A DNA stretch of 64,000 bases from Chromobacterium subtsugae (GTDB lineage: Bacteria; Pseudomonadota; Gammaproteobacteria; Burkholderiales; Chromobacteriaceae). The notes beneath the pieces are model-generated. The model worked only from the letters and a program-made list of their open reading frames with translations. It had not been told where the DNA came from and made no database searches. The stretch covers positions 1 to 64,000 of the forward strand of contig NZ_JYKA01000018.1 in assembly GCF_001676875.1 (NCBI RefSeq), written 5' to 3'. The stretch's first letter is position 1. Every line of letters begins with the position of its first letter. Shown piece after piece: positions 16,623-24,674 of this stretch. The position numbers and the translations under genes were made by a program.

Positions 16623-17643
16623 GAATCGCTCCCTGGGTTTGGCATGCGGACATTTCCTGGCATGCTCAACCGCGTATCGTTGATGGTGTGTCAATCACTA
16701 GCTTGTTTCGCCCAAAGGCGAAACAGCCTTGCGCCATGTCTTGGTCTTCTTGGTTTCATCGCAAGCGAAGGAAGGGTATAAATTCTTGCCTGTTCAGAAT
16801 GGCATTGTGAGTCGCGATCTTTTAATCCAATAACAAGAATTGTCGATATCGGCATTGATTGTTTTTTGAAAATCCATGCTAGTATTTTCTGCAATAGCCT
16901 CTGATTGACTGACAGAAATGCCGCGCCACCGTGTTTTCAGGCTTAGGCGGAAAATCGTCGTTTGGCGGATGGGATTATGAGGGGGCGCGAGCGAGGAAGC
17001 GACAATAAAATGCAAATAGCATATCAATGCCAACTCAAGTGTGTTTTTTATCCAAATGGAAATATTTAATGTTTGCCGCAGTTTAATATGATTGAGTAAT
17101 TTTATTTATTTGACTGTCTTGGTTGCTTCACCAAGCTTGGCAATAAAAATAGAATGGTGTTTATTTTTTGGCAGTTTCCATGGATTGAAAATGAATTTTT
17201 CGCCTCCAATGGAGAATATATTTTCTTTATCTGGATTATTAAATCAAGAATGATATTGAAAAGTATAATTGCAATATCAATTAAATCAGCATCGATTCAC
17301 ATCATGAAAATCGACACCCCGGTCAGTTGGCTTTCTGGCGGACAGTGCGTCCAAGCAAGCAGCGGAAGGGAGTAAAAGCAAAAGAAGGATATAATTTCGC
17401 GCGGACAATTAAAAAACACATGGCGATGAAAGCTTGCCCGATGCCATTGCTCCCACCCATTGCGTCTGCTTTTGCCGTGCAGATTCTGCCTGTTCTGGGC
17501 GCCTTGATAACAGGACACAGCCATTGGGCTGGGCGGGAGGCGAGCGGAGCCGCCGTGCAAGCAAGCAGGGACGATCAATCTTCCCGGCGGGCTTCATGAC
17601 AGCATTGCGGAAGGCGCTTGAGGCTCGTGGCGAGGCTTAGCCG
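16623..17643. other. Long gene-poor region, AT-rich in its middle
   Basis: About 1 kb without a convincing gene. 16790-17320 is strikingly AT-rich against the GC-rich surroundings. Contents: a perfect hairpin (GTTTCGCC-CAAA-GGCGAAAC, 16705-16724); the promoter of the keto-acid cleavage gene at the left edge; a consensus TATAAT at about 17389-17394 on the plus strand; and an 11-base direct repeat CAAGCAAGCAG near 17352 and 17557. Open frames here (17154-17375 plus, 17297-17578 minus) lack ribosome sites and coding character. Confidence 0.5.
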
Positions 17644-17800
17644 CTGACAATACAACCCACCTTGCGTCACAAGGTGGGCTGCCATGCCACTATTACATCT
17701 GACAAGTAGGCCTGTAGCGGCAAACCGCGCTGCGGCTCACCCGCATCCTAATTTGTCAGGACTTCCACTCCGGATAACATCCGGAGCCTGTTTTGTTTTC
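17644..17800 (+). ncRNA. Hairpin cluster ending in a T-rich terminator: candidate small RNA
   Basis: Three nested or serial inverted repeats with no gene: CCCACCTTG/CAAGGTGGG (17656-17678); a long-range pair CTGACAAGTAGG (17699-17710) with CCTAATTTGTCAG (17747-17759), enclosing a GCGG-CAAA-CCGC hairpin; and CTCCGGAT-AAC-ATCCGGAG (17768-17786) followed by CCTGTTTTGTTTT, a good plus-strand terminator. No coding gene precedes this terminator on the plus strand. A TATAAT at about 17389 could be the promoter. Alternatively the first hairpin ends minus-strand transcription from the kinase gene. Confidence 0.35.
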
Positions 17801-17820
17801 CGCGCGGCGCTGAGGCCGGA

Positions 17821-19554
17821 TCACAAAGGCAGGTCGGCCAGCGCCGCCCTGAGGGTGTCGCCGTCGAAGGGCTTGTCCAGCCGGGCGGCGAACCAGGCGG
17901 CGCGCACATCGGCGAATTCCTCGGGGTCGGCGCTCATCGCCAGCATCAGCGGCCGCTGCGGCTGCTTGCGCGCCAGCTCCGCCAGCCGGTAGCCGCTATC
18001 CTCGCCCAATTGCATGTCCAACAGCAGGATGTCGAAACGCTGCCGGGCCAGGCAGTCGGCCGCCTGGCTCAGCGTGGACGCGCAGGCGATCTGAAAACCG
18101 TCCTGCGCCAGCAACTGCGCCACCGATGCCCGGATCACCTCGTCGTCGTCTACCAGCAGCAGGCTGCGGCTGGCGCTCGCCTCCTGCACTTCCCGCAGCG
18201 GCAACCGCACGGTGAAGACGCTGCCGACGCCGACCGCGCTTTCCAGCTCGATGCTGCCGCCGAACAGCCGCACCAGCTCCTTGACGATGGACAGGCCCAG
18301 GCCGCTGCTGCCCGGACGGCGGTTGCGCCCCTGGCTGAACGGCTGGAACACCCGCTGCTTGTCCTCCTCGGCGATGCCGATGCCGCTATCGCTGATCTGC
18401 AGCCACAATTCGAGATGCTCCTGGCACATCTGGCCGCGCGCCTTCACCGCCACCGCGCCCTGATCGGTGTAGCGTATCGCGTTGGACACCAGGTTGCCGA
18501 CGATCTGGCGCAGGCGGATCTCGTCCATCAGCACCATCTCCGGCAGTCCCTCGCTCTCATAGCGCAGCGCCAGCCCCTTGGCGTCGGCCAAGGGCTGCAT
18601 CACGTCGACCACGGTGCGCAGCGCGCCGGCCAGCCGCACCCGTCCCGGATTGAGGCGCAGCTGCATGTTCTTGATCGCCGACACGTCCATGATGTCGTGC
18701 ACCTGGGAGGTCAGCTGGGCCATACCCGCCTTCAGGCGCTTGAGCGCCAGCTGCGCCGGGCCGTGCGGCGACACCGCCGGCTCCACCAGTTCCAGGCACA
18801 TCTGCATCGATTGCAGCGGCGAGCGTATCTCGTGCCCCAGCGTGCCGAGGAAAGTGGTGCGATCCAGCTCCAGCGCCACCGTGGCCTGGTGCGCCAGCCT
18901 CTCCTGCTCCAGCAGCGACTGGCGCGCCTTGGCCAGATCGCTGACCTCGCGGTAGCGCATCAGCATCAGCAGCACGCCGCAGATGCCGCCGCACAGCACC
19001 AGCTGCAGAATCAGCATCTGCGAGCGCTGGCTGGCCAGCGCGCTGCTGCGCGCCACCCGCGCCGTCACTTCGGCCTCGCGGGTCTGCACCGCGAAATTGG
19101 CCAGCACCGGCCGCAATGCGTCGATGCGCACCACCATCTTGCGCGCCTGCGCCTGCGTCAGATGCGGCCAGGCCTTGTCGCCCAGCAACGGGCCCAGCGC
19201 GCCGACCAGCGCGTCGAAACCGCTGACCCGGCTGAGCAGCCGGTGCACCAGCACGCTGTCCGGCGCCTCGAACACCTGGTAACGGCTTTGCAACACCTGC
19301 AGCTGCTGCTGCAAGTCGGGAAATTGCTTTTCATCGGCCGCGTAGCCGATCAGCTCGGCGCGCGTCCGCTCCAGCTCCACGTGCAGTTGGGCGACAGTCC
19401 AATATTGCTGCTCGCTCTTGCCGTTGCCTATCAGCGCTTCGCTGGCGCGGTCCATCCGGTAGAAATTCCAGCCGGCGGCCAGCAACAGCAACAGCAGCGA
19501 GGCGACCAGCCACCACGGCGCCTGCACGCATTTTCGGATCCGGGCGAGCGTCAC
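17821..19554 (-). CDS. Hybrid sensor histidine kinase with receiver domain
   Basis: 577 aa from a GTG that overlaps the stop of the upstream gene (GTGA) and has GGAGG just before it. Layout: TM1 about 13-28; a periplasmic helical region; TM2 about 180-199; dimerisation domain with phospho-acceptor H241 (LGTLGHEIRSPLQSM); ATPase domain with N-box around 354-358 (IVGNLVSNAIRYT), DSGIGI (389-394) and GLGLSIVKEL (418-427); C-terminal receiver with D470-D471 and phospho-acceptor D513 (LLLDMQLGEDSG) and K561. It lacks a DNA-binding output, so it must pass phosphate on. Coupled to the molybdopterin-fold protein, which probably senses for it. Confidence 0.88.
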   Translation of the reverse strand: MTLARIRKCVQAPWWLVASLLLLLLAAGWNFYRMDRASEALIGNGKSEQQYWTVAQLHVELERTRAELIGYAADEKQFPDLQQQLQVLQSRYQVFEAPDSVLVHRLLSRVSGFDALVGALGPLLGDKAWPHLTQAQARKMVVRIDALRPVLANFAVQTREAEVTARVARSSALASQRSQMLILQLVLCGGICGVLLMLMRYREVSDLAKARQSLLEQERLAHQATVALELDRTTFLGTLGHEIRSPLQSMQMCLELVEPAVSPHGPAQLALKRLKAGMAQLTSQVHDIMDVSAIKNMQLRLNPGRVRLAGALRTVVDVMQPLADAKGLALRYESEGLPEMVLMDEIRLRQIVGNLVSNAIRYTDQGAVAVKARGQMCQEHLELWLQISDSGIGIAEEDKQRVFQPFSQGRNRRPGSSGLGLSIVKELVRLFGGSIELESAVGVGSVFTVRLPLREVQEASASRSLLLVDDDEVIRASVAQLLAQDGFQIACASTLSQAADCLARQRFDILLLDMQLGEDSGYRLAELARKQPQRPLMLAMSADPEEFADVRAAWFAARLDKPFDGDTLRAALADLPL

Positions 19555-20039
19555 ATCACCTCCATCGCTTCCACCTGCCACACCAGCTTGGCGTCCAGCG
19601 GCGGCCCCTTGTCGGCGTCGGGCATGTCCGGCAGCGGATACATCAGCCACAGCGGCCCGTAGTGAGCGACGTCAAACGGCTTGTTGTCGATGCGCCGCGC
19701 CAGCACCACCTTGCCGCGCACCAGCTCCGCCACGGAAATGTCGTAACGGTAATAGTTGATCGCCAGCACCCTCACCGTGGCGCCTTTGGCCTCCACCTTG
19801 GCCAGGATGTCCCGCACCAGAGGACCGCTGAAAGTCACCGACGGCGTCCAGCTGGTGGCCGTGGTGAAACTCATCTGCCGCAGGCGGGCCAGGTCGCTGT
19901 CGCGAAACTGGTAGACGCCGCGCTTGGCGTCGGTGAACCGCCCTATCTTGCCGGACACCGTCAGCACCACCGGGTCCGAATCGGCCAAAACGCAGGCGCT
20001 CAAACACAGGCCTATCCATGCCAACCAGGCCTTTCGCAT
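19551..20039 (-). CDS. Secreted molybdopterin-fold (SUOX-like) protein, likely sensory partner of the kinase
   Basis: 162 aa from an ATG with AGGA upstream; in-frame ATGs 3, 4 and 15 codons earlier are possible. The N-terminal signal has LCLSAC, so it may be a lipoprotein or be cut after VLA. The rest resembles the oxidoreductase molybdopterin-binding fold (VVLTVSGKIGRF, then TPSVTFSGPLVRDILAK and YRYDISVAEL, then YGPLWLMYPL). After the signal there is no cysteine, so the Mo-ligating Cys of sulfite oxidases is missing. It is coupled to the hybrid kinase by a 4-bp overlap; a binding or sensing role in the periplasm is inferred. Confidence 0.65.
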   Translation of the reverse strand: MRKAWLAWIGLCLSACVLADSDPVVLTVSGKIGRFTDAKRGVYQFRDSDLARLRQMSFTTATSWTPSVTFSGPLVRDILAKVEAKGATVRVLAINYYRYDISVAELVRGKVVLARRIDNKPFDVAHYGPLWLMYPLPDMPDADKGPPLDAKLVWQVEAMEVM

Positions 20040-20161
20040 AGCCATCCTCATCGTCACGCGTAAAAAATGGCCAATTATATTCATCCAGCGGGGCCGACAA
20101 CCAGCCTTGTATGGACAAATCGACGCGCGCGCCAGCTGCGCAGCGCGTTTTAGCCAACGTC

Positions 20162-20196
20162 AAAAGCAAAAAAGCCAGTGGGATGCCCACTGGCTT
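20162..20196 (-). terminator. Intrinsic terminator of the flagellin gene
   Basis: On the minus strand an 11-bp stem AAGCCAGTGGG / CCCACTGGCTT is followed by TTTTGCTTTTG. It starts about 33 bp after the flagellin stop codon. Confidence 0.9.
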
Positions 20197-20228
20197 GCAT
20201 GGTGGCGGCGCGCGGCCGCCGGCTGCGG

Positions 20229-21086
20229 TTACTGCAGCAAGGACATGGCCAGGCTGTTCATGCTGCCGCTTTGCTTCAGCATCGAGGTGCTGGCTTGCAT
20301 CAGCATCTGCTTGGCGGTCATGGTGGAGCTTTCGCTGGCGTAGTCGGTGTCCATGATGCGGCCCTTGGCTGCCAGCGTGTTGTTGTTCACGTTGTTCAGG
20401 TTGTTGACCACGTGGTCCAGACGGTTGGAGTTGGCGCCCAGGGCGGAGCGCACGGCGCCGACGCTGTCCAGAGCGGTATTCAGCAGGTCAATCGTGGCGG
20501 CCGAACCGATTTCGCCGCCGGCAGTGGCGCTCGGAGTCTTGTACTGGGCGGAAGCGGCTTGCAGCGCGGTATCCAGCCCGGTGATCTGGGTGGATACGTC
20601 GGTGGACATCACTTCGGAAGAGCTGGCGCCGATCTGGAAGTTCACCGCCGCGGCCAGCTTGCCGCCGGTCTTGGCCAGCAGCTTCTCGCCGCCGAAAGTG
20701 GTGTTGCTGACGATGTTGTTCAGTTCCTTGCCCAGCGCGTCGTACTCGGACTGCATCGCAGTCTTGTCGTTGGCGGTGGCGGTGCCGTTGGCGCCTTCGG
20801 TGGACAGGTCCTTCATCCGTTGCAGGATGTTGGTCACTTCGTTCAGCGCGCCTTCCGCGGTCTGCATCATGGAGATGCCGTTTTGGGCGTTCTTCATCGC
20901 TACGGTCATGCCGCGGCTTTGCGCGTCCAGACGGGTGGCGATCTGCAGGCCGGCGGCGTCGTCCATCGCGGAGTTGATGCGCTGGCCGGTGCCCAGACGC
21001 GTCATCGAAGTCGACAGCGCGTTCTGGGTGGAGTTCATGTTGGACTTGGTGTTCAGTGCGGCGATATTGGTGTACAGGCTCAGCAT
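20229..21086 (-). CDS. lafA: Flagellin (lateral-type filament protein)
   Basis: 285 aa, short for a flagellin, with both conserved ends and a small central domain. N-terminal D0/D1: LYTNIAALNTKSNMNSTQNA, then RLGTGQRINSAMDDAAGLQI. C-terminal end: ANSNRLDHVVNNLNNV, then LMQASTSMLKQSGSMNSLA. The start at MLSLYTNIAALNT has GGAG upstream and matches flagellin N-termini. It stands alone with its own terminator and promoter region, 7 kb from the export and motor genes. Size and context suggest the lateral (LafA) class. The symbol reflects that inference; a plain fliC label is the alternative. Confidence 0.85.
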   Translation of the reverse strand: MLSLYTNIAALNTKSNMNSTQNALSTSMTRLGTGQRINSAMDDAAGLQIATRLDAQSRGMTVAMKNAQNGISMMQTAEGALNEVTNILQRMKDLSTEGANGTATANDKTAMQSEYDALGKELNNIVSNTTFGGEKLLAKTGGKLAAAVNFQIGASSSEVMSTDVSTQITGLDTALQAASAQYKTPSATAGGEIGSAATIDLLNTALDSVGAVRSALGANSNRLDHVVNNLNNVNNNTLAAKGRIMDTDYASESSTMTAKQMLMQASTSMLKQSGSMNSLAMSLLQ

Positions 21087-21300
21087 GGAAATGCTCCGTC
21101 TAGGTTGGTCGAAACCGGCATCGTCTGCCGTTACCCACACAAGGCGGCACGCCGCGCGCGCAACTTAAGCTCCAACAATTTGTGAATAATCACAGCGCTT
21201 TTCTTAAACTAAACATCTCTGCCAGTTTGTTCGCCGCCGTCTATAACTGATGAATACAGAATGACCCCGTGATATTTCCCCGCCAGGGAGGGCACAGGCC
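21087..21300. promoter_or_regulatory. Divergent upstream region of flagellin and the carboxypeptidase-like gene, with dyad TGTGAATAATCACA
   Basis: The dyad at 21181-21194 (TGTGA-ATAA-TCACA) contains GTGAATAATCAC, one mismatch from the palindrome upstream of fliD. The half-sites look like CRP sites, but the 4-base spacer is two bases short of the CRP spacing. No sigma-28 or sigma-54 promoter with good matches was found by eye. Confidence 0.4.
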
Positions 21301-22566
21301 ATGAACGCTCAATCGAATCCCTTTCTGTTTGAAAGCGCGGCGCTCACTCACCTTCCCAACTACGGCGTCGTCAAGACCACCCAGTTGGCCGGCTATCTGT
21401 CGGTCGGCGACGCCGCCGGCGGCTGGCTGTATTTCTGCTTCAGCGAAGCCAGCGCCAACCCTGCCCAGGCGCCGCTGCTGCTGTGGGTCAACAGCCACCC
21501 GCGGGACAGCGCGCCGGCCAGCCTGTTCGACGAGCACGGCCCCTATCTGCTGGACGGCAACGGCCGCGTCTACGGCAATCCGTTCAGCTGGCACCACCAT
21601 GTCAATTACCTGGTCATCGATCAGCCGCTGGGCCGCGGCCTGTCGTTTTCGATTCACCCGCGCTACCTGCCGGAAAGCCACGACGAGGCCTGCCAGCAGC
21701 TGTACCACGCGCTGCAGGAATTCCTGTTGCGCTGGCCCGCCTACCGCCAGCAGGATTTCTACCTGTTCGGCAGCGGCGCGGCCGGCCACACCATCGCGCG
21801 CCTGGCCAACTGCATCCTGGACGGCAACGGCTGCGGCCAGCCGGAAATCCGGCTGAAGGGGCTGGGCCTGGGCAATGGGCAGGTGTCGCCGAAAATCCAG
21901 CTGCCCAGCCACATCGAATACGCCCGTCAGCACCGGCTGATCAATGCCGAGGAAGAAAAACGCGCGCTGGAAATGCTGGCGGACTTCCACGACGCCCACG
22001 CCTCGCCGATACCGCTGCGGCGCAGCCAGGCCAGCCGCAGCGCGCGGGAAATCGAGGACTACATCCAGCAATGCTCGGGGCGCGACAAGCACGATATCCG
22101 CCATCCGCCGGGCGATGGCCGCCAGCGCGTGGACGAGTACCTGGCCAAGCCTTCCGCCCATCAGGCGCTGCACATCGATCCGCGTTCGCGCAACGAGCTG
22201 CAGCCGGCGCCGCAGCAACTGAGCGAGGCGGCATGGCTGGACGACTCCTCCCACTTGTTCCCCCGCTTGCTGGATCAGCTCAAGGTGCTGCTCTATCACG
22301 GCGAATGCTGCATGGAAGGCAATTACCTGGGCATGGACGCCTGGCTGAACACGCTGCTGTGGCAGCAGGCGCCGGACTTCCGCGAACAGAAACGCCAGCC
22401 CTGGCGGCCATACGGGCTGCCGGCCGGCCTGATCCGCCGCCACCGGCGCTTGTCGCAGGTCATCATCCAGAACGCCGGGTTGCGGGTGGCGCGCGACCAG
22501 CCCGCCATCGCGCTGGCGATGCTGAAGAACTTTCTTGGCGAGGAAACGGACGACGCCGAGCCCTGA
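21301..22566 (+). CDS. Serine carboxypeptidase (S10)-like protein lacking the catalytic triad
   Basis: 421 aa with collinear S10 landmarks: GYLSVGDAAGGWLYFCFSEA (31-50), LLLWVNSHPRDSA (59-71), NPFSWHHHVNYLVIDQPLGR (93-112), YLFGSGAAGH (154-163), LKGLGLGNGQVSPKIQLPS (185-203), LYHGECCMEGNYLGMDAWLN (331-350) and QNAGLRVARDQPAIALAML (390-408). In active enzymes these hold GESYAG, GDxDFxCN and GHMV. Here the nucleophile Ser is Gly159, the Asp is Cys337 and the His is Leu394; the oxyanion NGGPG is also changed. No signal peptide is seen, so it is probably cytoplasmic. A pseudoenzyme or binding protein is inferred. It is divergent from flagellin and converges with rbsR. Confidence 0.7.
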   Translation: MNAQSNPFLFESAALTHLPNYGVVKTTQLAGYLSVGDAAGGWLYFCFSEASANPAQAPLLLWVNSHPRDSAPASLFDEHGPYLLDGNGRVYGNPFSWHHHVNYLVIDQPLGRGLSFSIHPRYLPESHDEACQQLYHALQEFLLRWPAYRQQDFYLFGSGAAGHTIARLANCILDGNGCGQPEIRLKGLGLGNGQVSPKIQLPSHIEYARQHRLINAEEEKRALEMLADFHDAHASPIPLRRSQASRSAREIEDYIQQCSGRDKHDIRHPPGDGRQRVDEYLAKPSAHQALHIDPRSRNELQPAPQQLSEAAWLDDSSHLFPRLLDQLKVLLYHGECCMEGNYLGMDAWLNTLLWQQAPDFREQKRQPWRPYGLPAGLIRRHRRLSQVIIQNAGLRVARDQPAIALAMLKNFLGEETDDAEP

Positions 22567-22572
22567 GCCGCG

Positions 22573-23589
22573 TTAACCGGCCAAGCGCCGCAGGTTCAGG
22601 CTGGCCGGAATGCGGATATCGGCCGCCGGCAAAGGCTCGCCATGCAGCAATGCCAGCGTTTGGCGCAGGCTGGCGTCGGCCAGCGCCTGACTGTCCTGGC
22701 GGATGGCGTCCACCGCCAGCGGCAGGCAGTCCAGCAAGGGATGATCGTCGAAAGTGAGCAGGTAGCGCGGCGCCTCGCGCATGCGGTGGCGTTCGCGGAT
22801 GAAGGACAACACGCCTTCCAGCAGGGTGATGGAGGCGGTGAACAAGGCCTGCGGATAACGGCCGTGGCGCTGATGCCAGTCAGCCATCAGCCGATAGCCG
22901 GATTCGCGCTGGAAGTCGCGCTCCGCCACCCAGCCTGGCTGCGGCGCCATGCCTTGCGCCCGCAACGCCTGGTGATAGCCCGCCAGGCGTTCGCGGCTGG
23001 CCGACAGGTCGGGCTGGCCGCCGAAATAGGCCAGCTCGGCCACATCACGCTCCAGCAGCGGCGCCAGCAATCTGGCCACGCTGTCGGCGGCGTCGGTGAC
23101 CGTGGATGGGATGCCGCTGCCGGGAATATGGCGGTCGGCGAAAACCAGCGGCAAGCGCCGGGTCCACGGCTGGTAGCGGCCGGCGTCGCCGCTGCACGGC
23201 ACCACGATCATGCCGTCCACCTGGCGCGCCGCCAGTTGGCCGATGCCGGCGCTTTCCCGTTCCGGGTCCTCGTCGCTGGTCACCATCAACAGCTGGTAGC
23301 CCAGCGCGCGGCAGCCGTTTTCCAGCGCCTGCGCCAGCGCCGCGTGGGTGGAGTTGGTCAGATCGGGAATCACCAGGCCTATGCTGCTGCTGCGCCGGCT
23401 GCGCAGGCTGCGCGCCTGTTGCGAGGGATTGAAGTGGTGCTCGCGCGCCACCGCTTCCACCCGGTCCACCGTGGCTTGGGAGATGCGGTAGCGGCCGGCA
23501 TGGCCGTTGAGCACCATGCTGGCGGTAGTGCGCGATACGCCGGCCAGCGCGGCGATATCGTCTATGGTGAGGCGTTTGAAGCTGCTCAT
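22573..23589 (-). CDS. rbsR: LacI-family transcriptional regulator, probable ribose operon repressor
   Basis: 338 aa. N-terminal HTH (TIDDIAALAGVSRTTASMVL, residues 8-27), hinge with QQARSLRSRRSSSIGLVIPD, then a periplasmic-binding-protein-like effector domain (QVDGMIVVPCSGD, LPLVFADR). It follows rbsB on the same strand, as rbsR closes many rbs operons, but a hairpin plus T-run at 23638-23665 separates them. Ribose as effector is inferred from position. A Cra/FruR-like role cannot be excluded from sequence alone. Confidence 0.72.
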   Translation of the reverse strand: MSSFKRLTIDDIAALAGVSRTTASMVLNGHAGRYRISQATVDRVEAVAREHHFNPSQQARSLRSRRSSSIGLVIPDLTNSTHAALAQALENGCRALGYQLLMVTSDEDPERESAGIGQLAARQVDGMIVVPCSGDAGRYQPWTRRLPLVFADRHIPGSGIPSTVTDAADSVARLLAPLLERDVAELAYFGGQPDLSASRERLAGYHQALRAQGMAPQPGWVAERDFQRESGYRLMADWHQRHGRYPQALFTASITLLEGVLSFIRERHRMREAPRYLLTFDDHPLLDCLPLAVDAIRQDSQALADASLRQTLALLHGEPLPAADIRIPASLNLRRLAG

Positions 23590-23637
23590 GGAAACCTGCC
23601 GCGAAACGCGAGGGGGGACATGATAAACGCGATAGGG

Positions 23638-23665
23638 AAAAACGGGGCCGGCTTGCCGCCGGCCC
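23638..23665 (-). terminator. Intrinsic terminator between rbsB and rbsR
   Basis: On the minus strand: GGGCCGGC, 5-base loop, GCCGGCCC, then CGTTTTTCCC. It lies just after the rbsB stop codon and would end or attenuate transcription before rbsR. Confidence 0.7.
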
Positions 23666-23680
23666 GCGCCCGTCCGAAGC

Positions 23681-24613
23681 TTATTGCTTGACCAGATTGA
23701 GCGGCACCGGGATGAACTTGTCCACCTTCTGGCCGTCCAGCAGCCGCTTGGCGGTCTGCACGCCGTACTGGCCGATCAGCGCCGGCTGCTGCTGCACCGT
23801 GGCCGACAGCGTGCCGGCCTTGACCGAAGCCACCGCGTCCGGGGTGGCGTCGAAGCCGACCACCACCACGTTCTTCAGGCCGGCCGCCTGGATCGCCTTC
23901 AGCGCGCCCAGCGCCATTTCGTCATTGTGCGCAAACACGCCCTGGATGTCCTTGTTGCCCTGGATGATGTTCTCCATCACCGACAAGCCCTTGGCGCGGT
24001 CGAAATCGGCCGGCTGCTTGGCCAGCAGCTCCACGCCCGCCTTCTTGTCCACCACGTGGTGGAAGCCTTCGCCGCGCTCGCGGGCGGCGGAAGAGCCGGC
24101 GATGCCTTCCAGTTCGACGATGCGGCCCTTGCCGCCCAGCTTGCCCAGCAGGTACTGGCCGGCCATCATGCCGCCGGCGATGTTGTCGGAGGCGATGTGG
24201 GAGCTGACTTCCGCGCCGTTGACGCTGCGGTCCAGCGACACCACCTTGATGCCCTTGGCGGTCGCCTCCTTCACCACATTGGCCACCGCGGCGGAATCGG
24301 TGGGGTTGATCAGGATCACGCCCACTTTTTTCTGGATCAGGTCTTCCACGCTGGCCTGCTGCTTGGCCGGATCGTCCTGGGCGTCCACGGTGATCAGGTT
24401 GATGCCTTCCTTGCCGGCTTCGGCGGCCGCGCCGTCGCGCAGCGCCACGAAGAAGGGATTGTTGAGCGTGGACACCGCCAGGCCGACGGTGGCCTTGCCG
24501 GCGGCCGCCGGCGCGCTGGCTTCGCCGCCGCTTGCGCCGGGCCCCTGCTTGGAGCAGGCGGCGATGCCGAACGCCAGCATGCCGGCCATCAACGGGGTGA
24601 GAATGCGTTTCAT
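23681..24613 (-). CDS. rbsB: D-ribose ABC transporter, substrate-binding protein
   Basis: 310 aa. Lipoprotein-type signal peptide with lipobox IAAC (about residues 17-20), then a Ser/Ala/Gly-rich linker and the sugar-binding fold: VGLAVSTLNNPFFVALRDGA, then VDAQDDPAKQQASVEDLIQK, INPTDSAAV, VSLDRSV, HIASDNIAGG and VFAHNDEMALGAL. These match RbsB, which captures ribose in the periplasm. The E. coli protein is soluble; a lipid-anchored form is inferred here. Fifth gene of rbsKDACB, 61 bp after rbsC. Confidence 0.9.
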   Translation of the reverse strand: MKRILTPLMAGMLAFGIAACSKQGPGASGGEASAPAAAGKATVGLAVSTLNNPFFVALRDGAAAEAGKEGINLITVDAQDDPAKQQASVEDLIQKKVGVILINPTDSAAVANVVKEATAKGIKVVSLDRSVNGAEVSSHIASDNIAGGMMAGQYLLGKLGGKGRIVELEGIAGSSAARERGEGFHHVVDKKAGVELLAKQPADFDRAKGLSVMENIIQGNKDIQGVFAHNDEMALGALKAIQAAGLKNVVVVGFDATPDAVASVKAGTLSATVQQQPALIGQYGVQTAKRLLDGQKVDKFIPVPLNLVKQ

Positions 24614-24674
24614 GCCAAAACTCCTTGAGAATATAGACAGATTGCACTGCGGATGGCGGCTGCCGCCGCCGGAT

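Noticed and set aside
17154-17375. 73-codon plus-strand frame in the AT-rich island
   Set aside because: No ribosome site, composition typical of AT-rich DNA (F, I, S, W), no recognisable motif; its end runs into a different composition.
17699-17759. Inverted repeat considered as an integron attC site
   Set aside because: It lacks the GTTRRRY core and RYYYAAC inverse core, and no gene cassette array or integrase is nearby.
21181-21194. CRP site upstream of flagellin (TGTGA...TCACA)
   Set aside because: The spacer is 4 bases instead of the required 6; reported only as an unassigned dyad.
21087-21250. Sigma-28 (TAAA / GCCGATAA) or sigma-54 promoter for flagellin
   Set aside because: Best candidates match only about half of the consensus or have the wrong spacing, so none is reported.
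22573-23589. Naming this LacI protein Cra/FruR
   Set aside because: It belongs to the rbs gene group by position; the fructose operon has its own LacI protein at 55318-56307.
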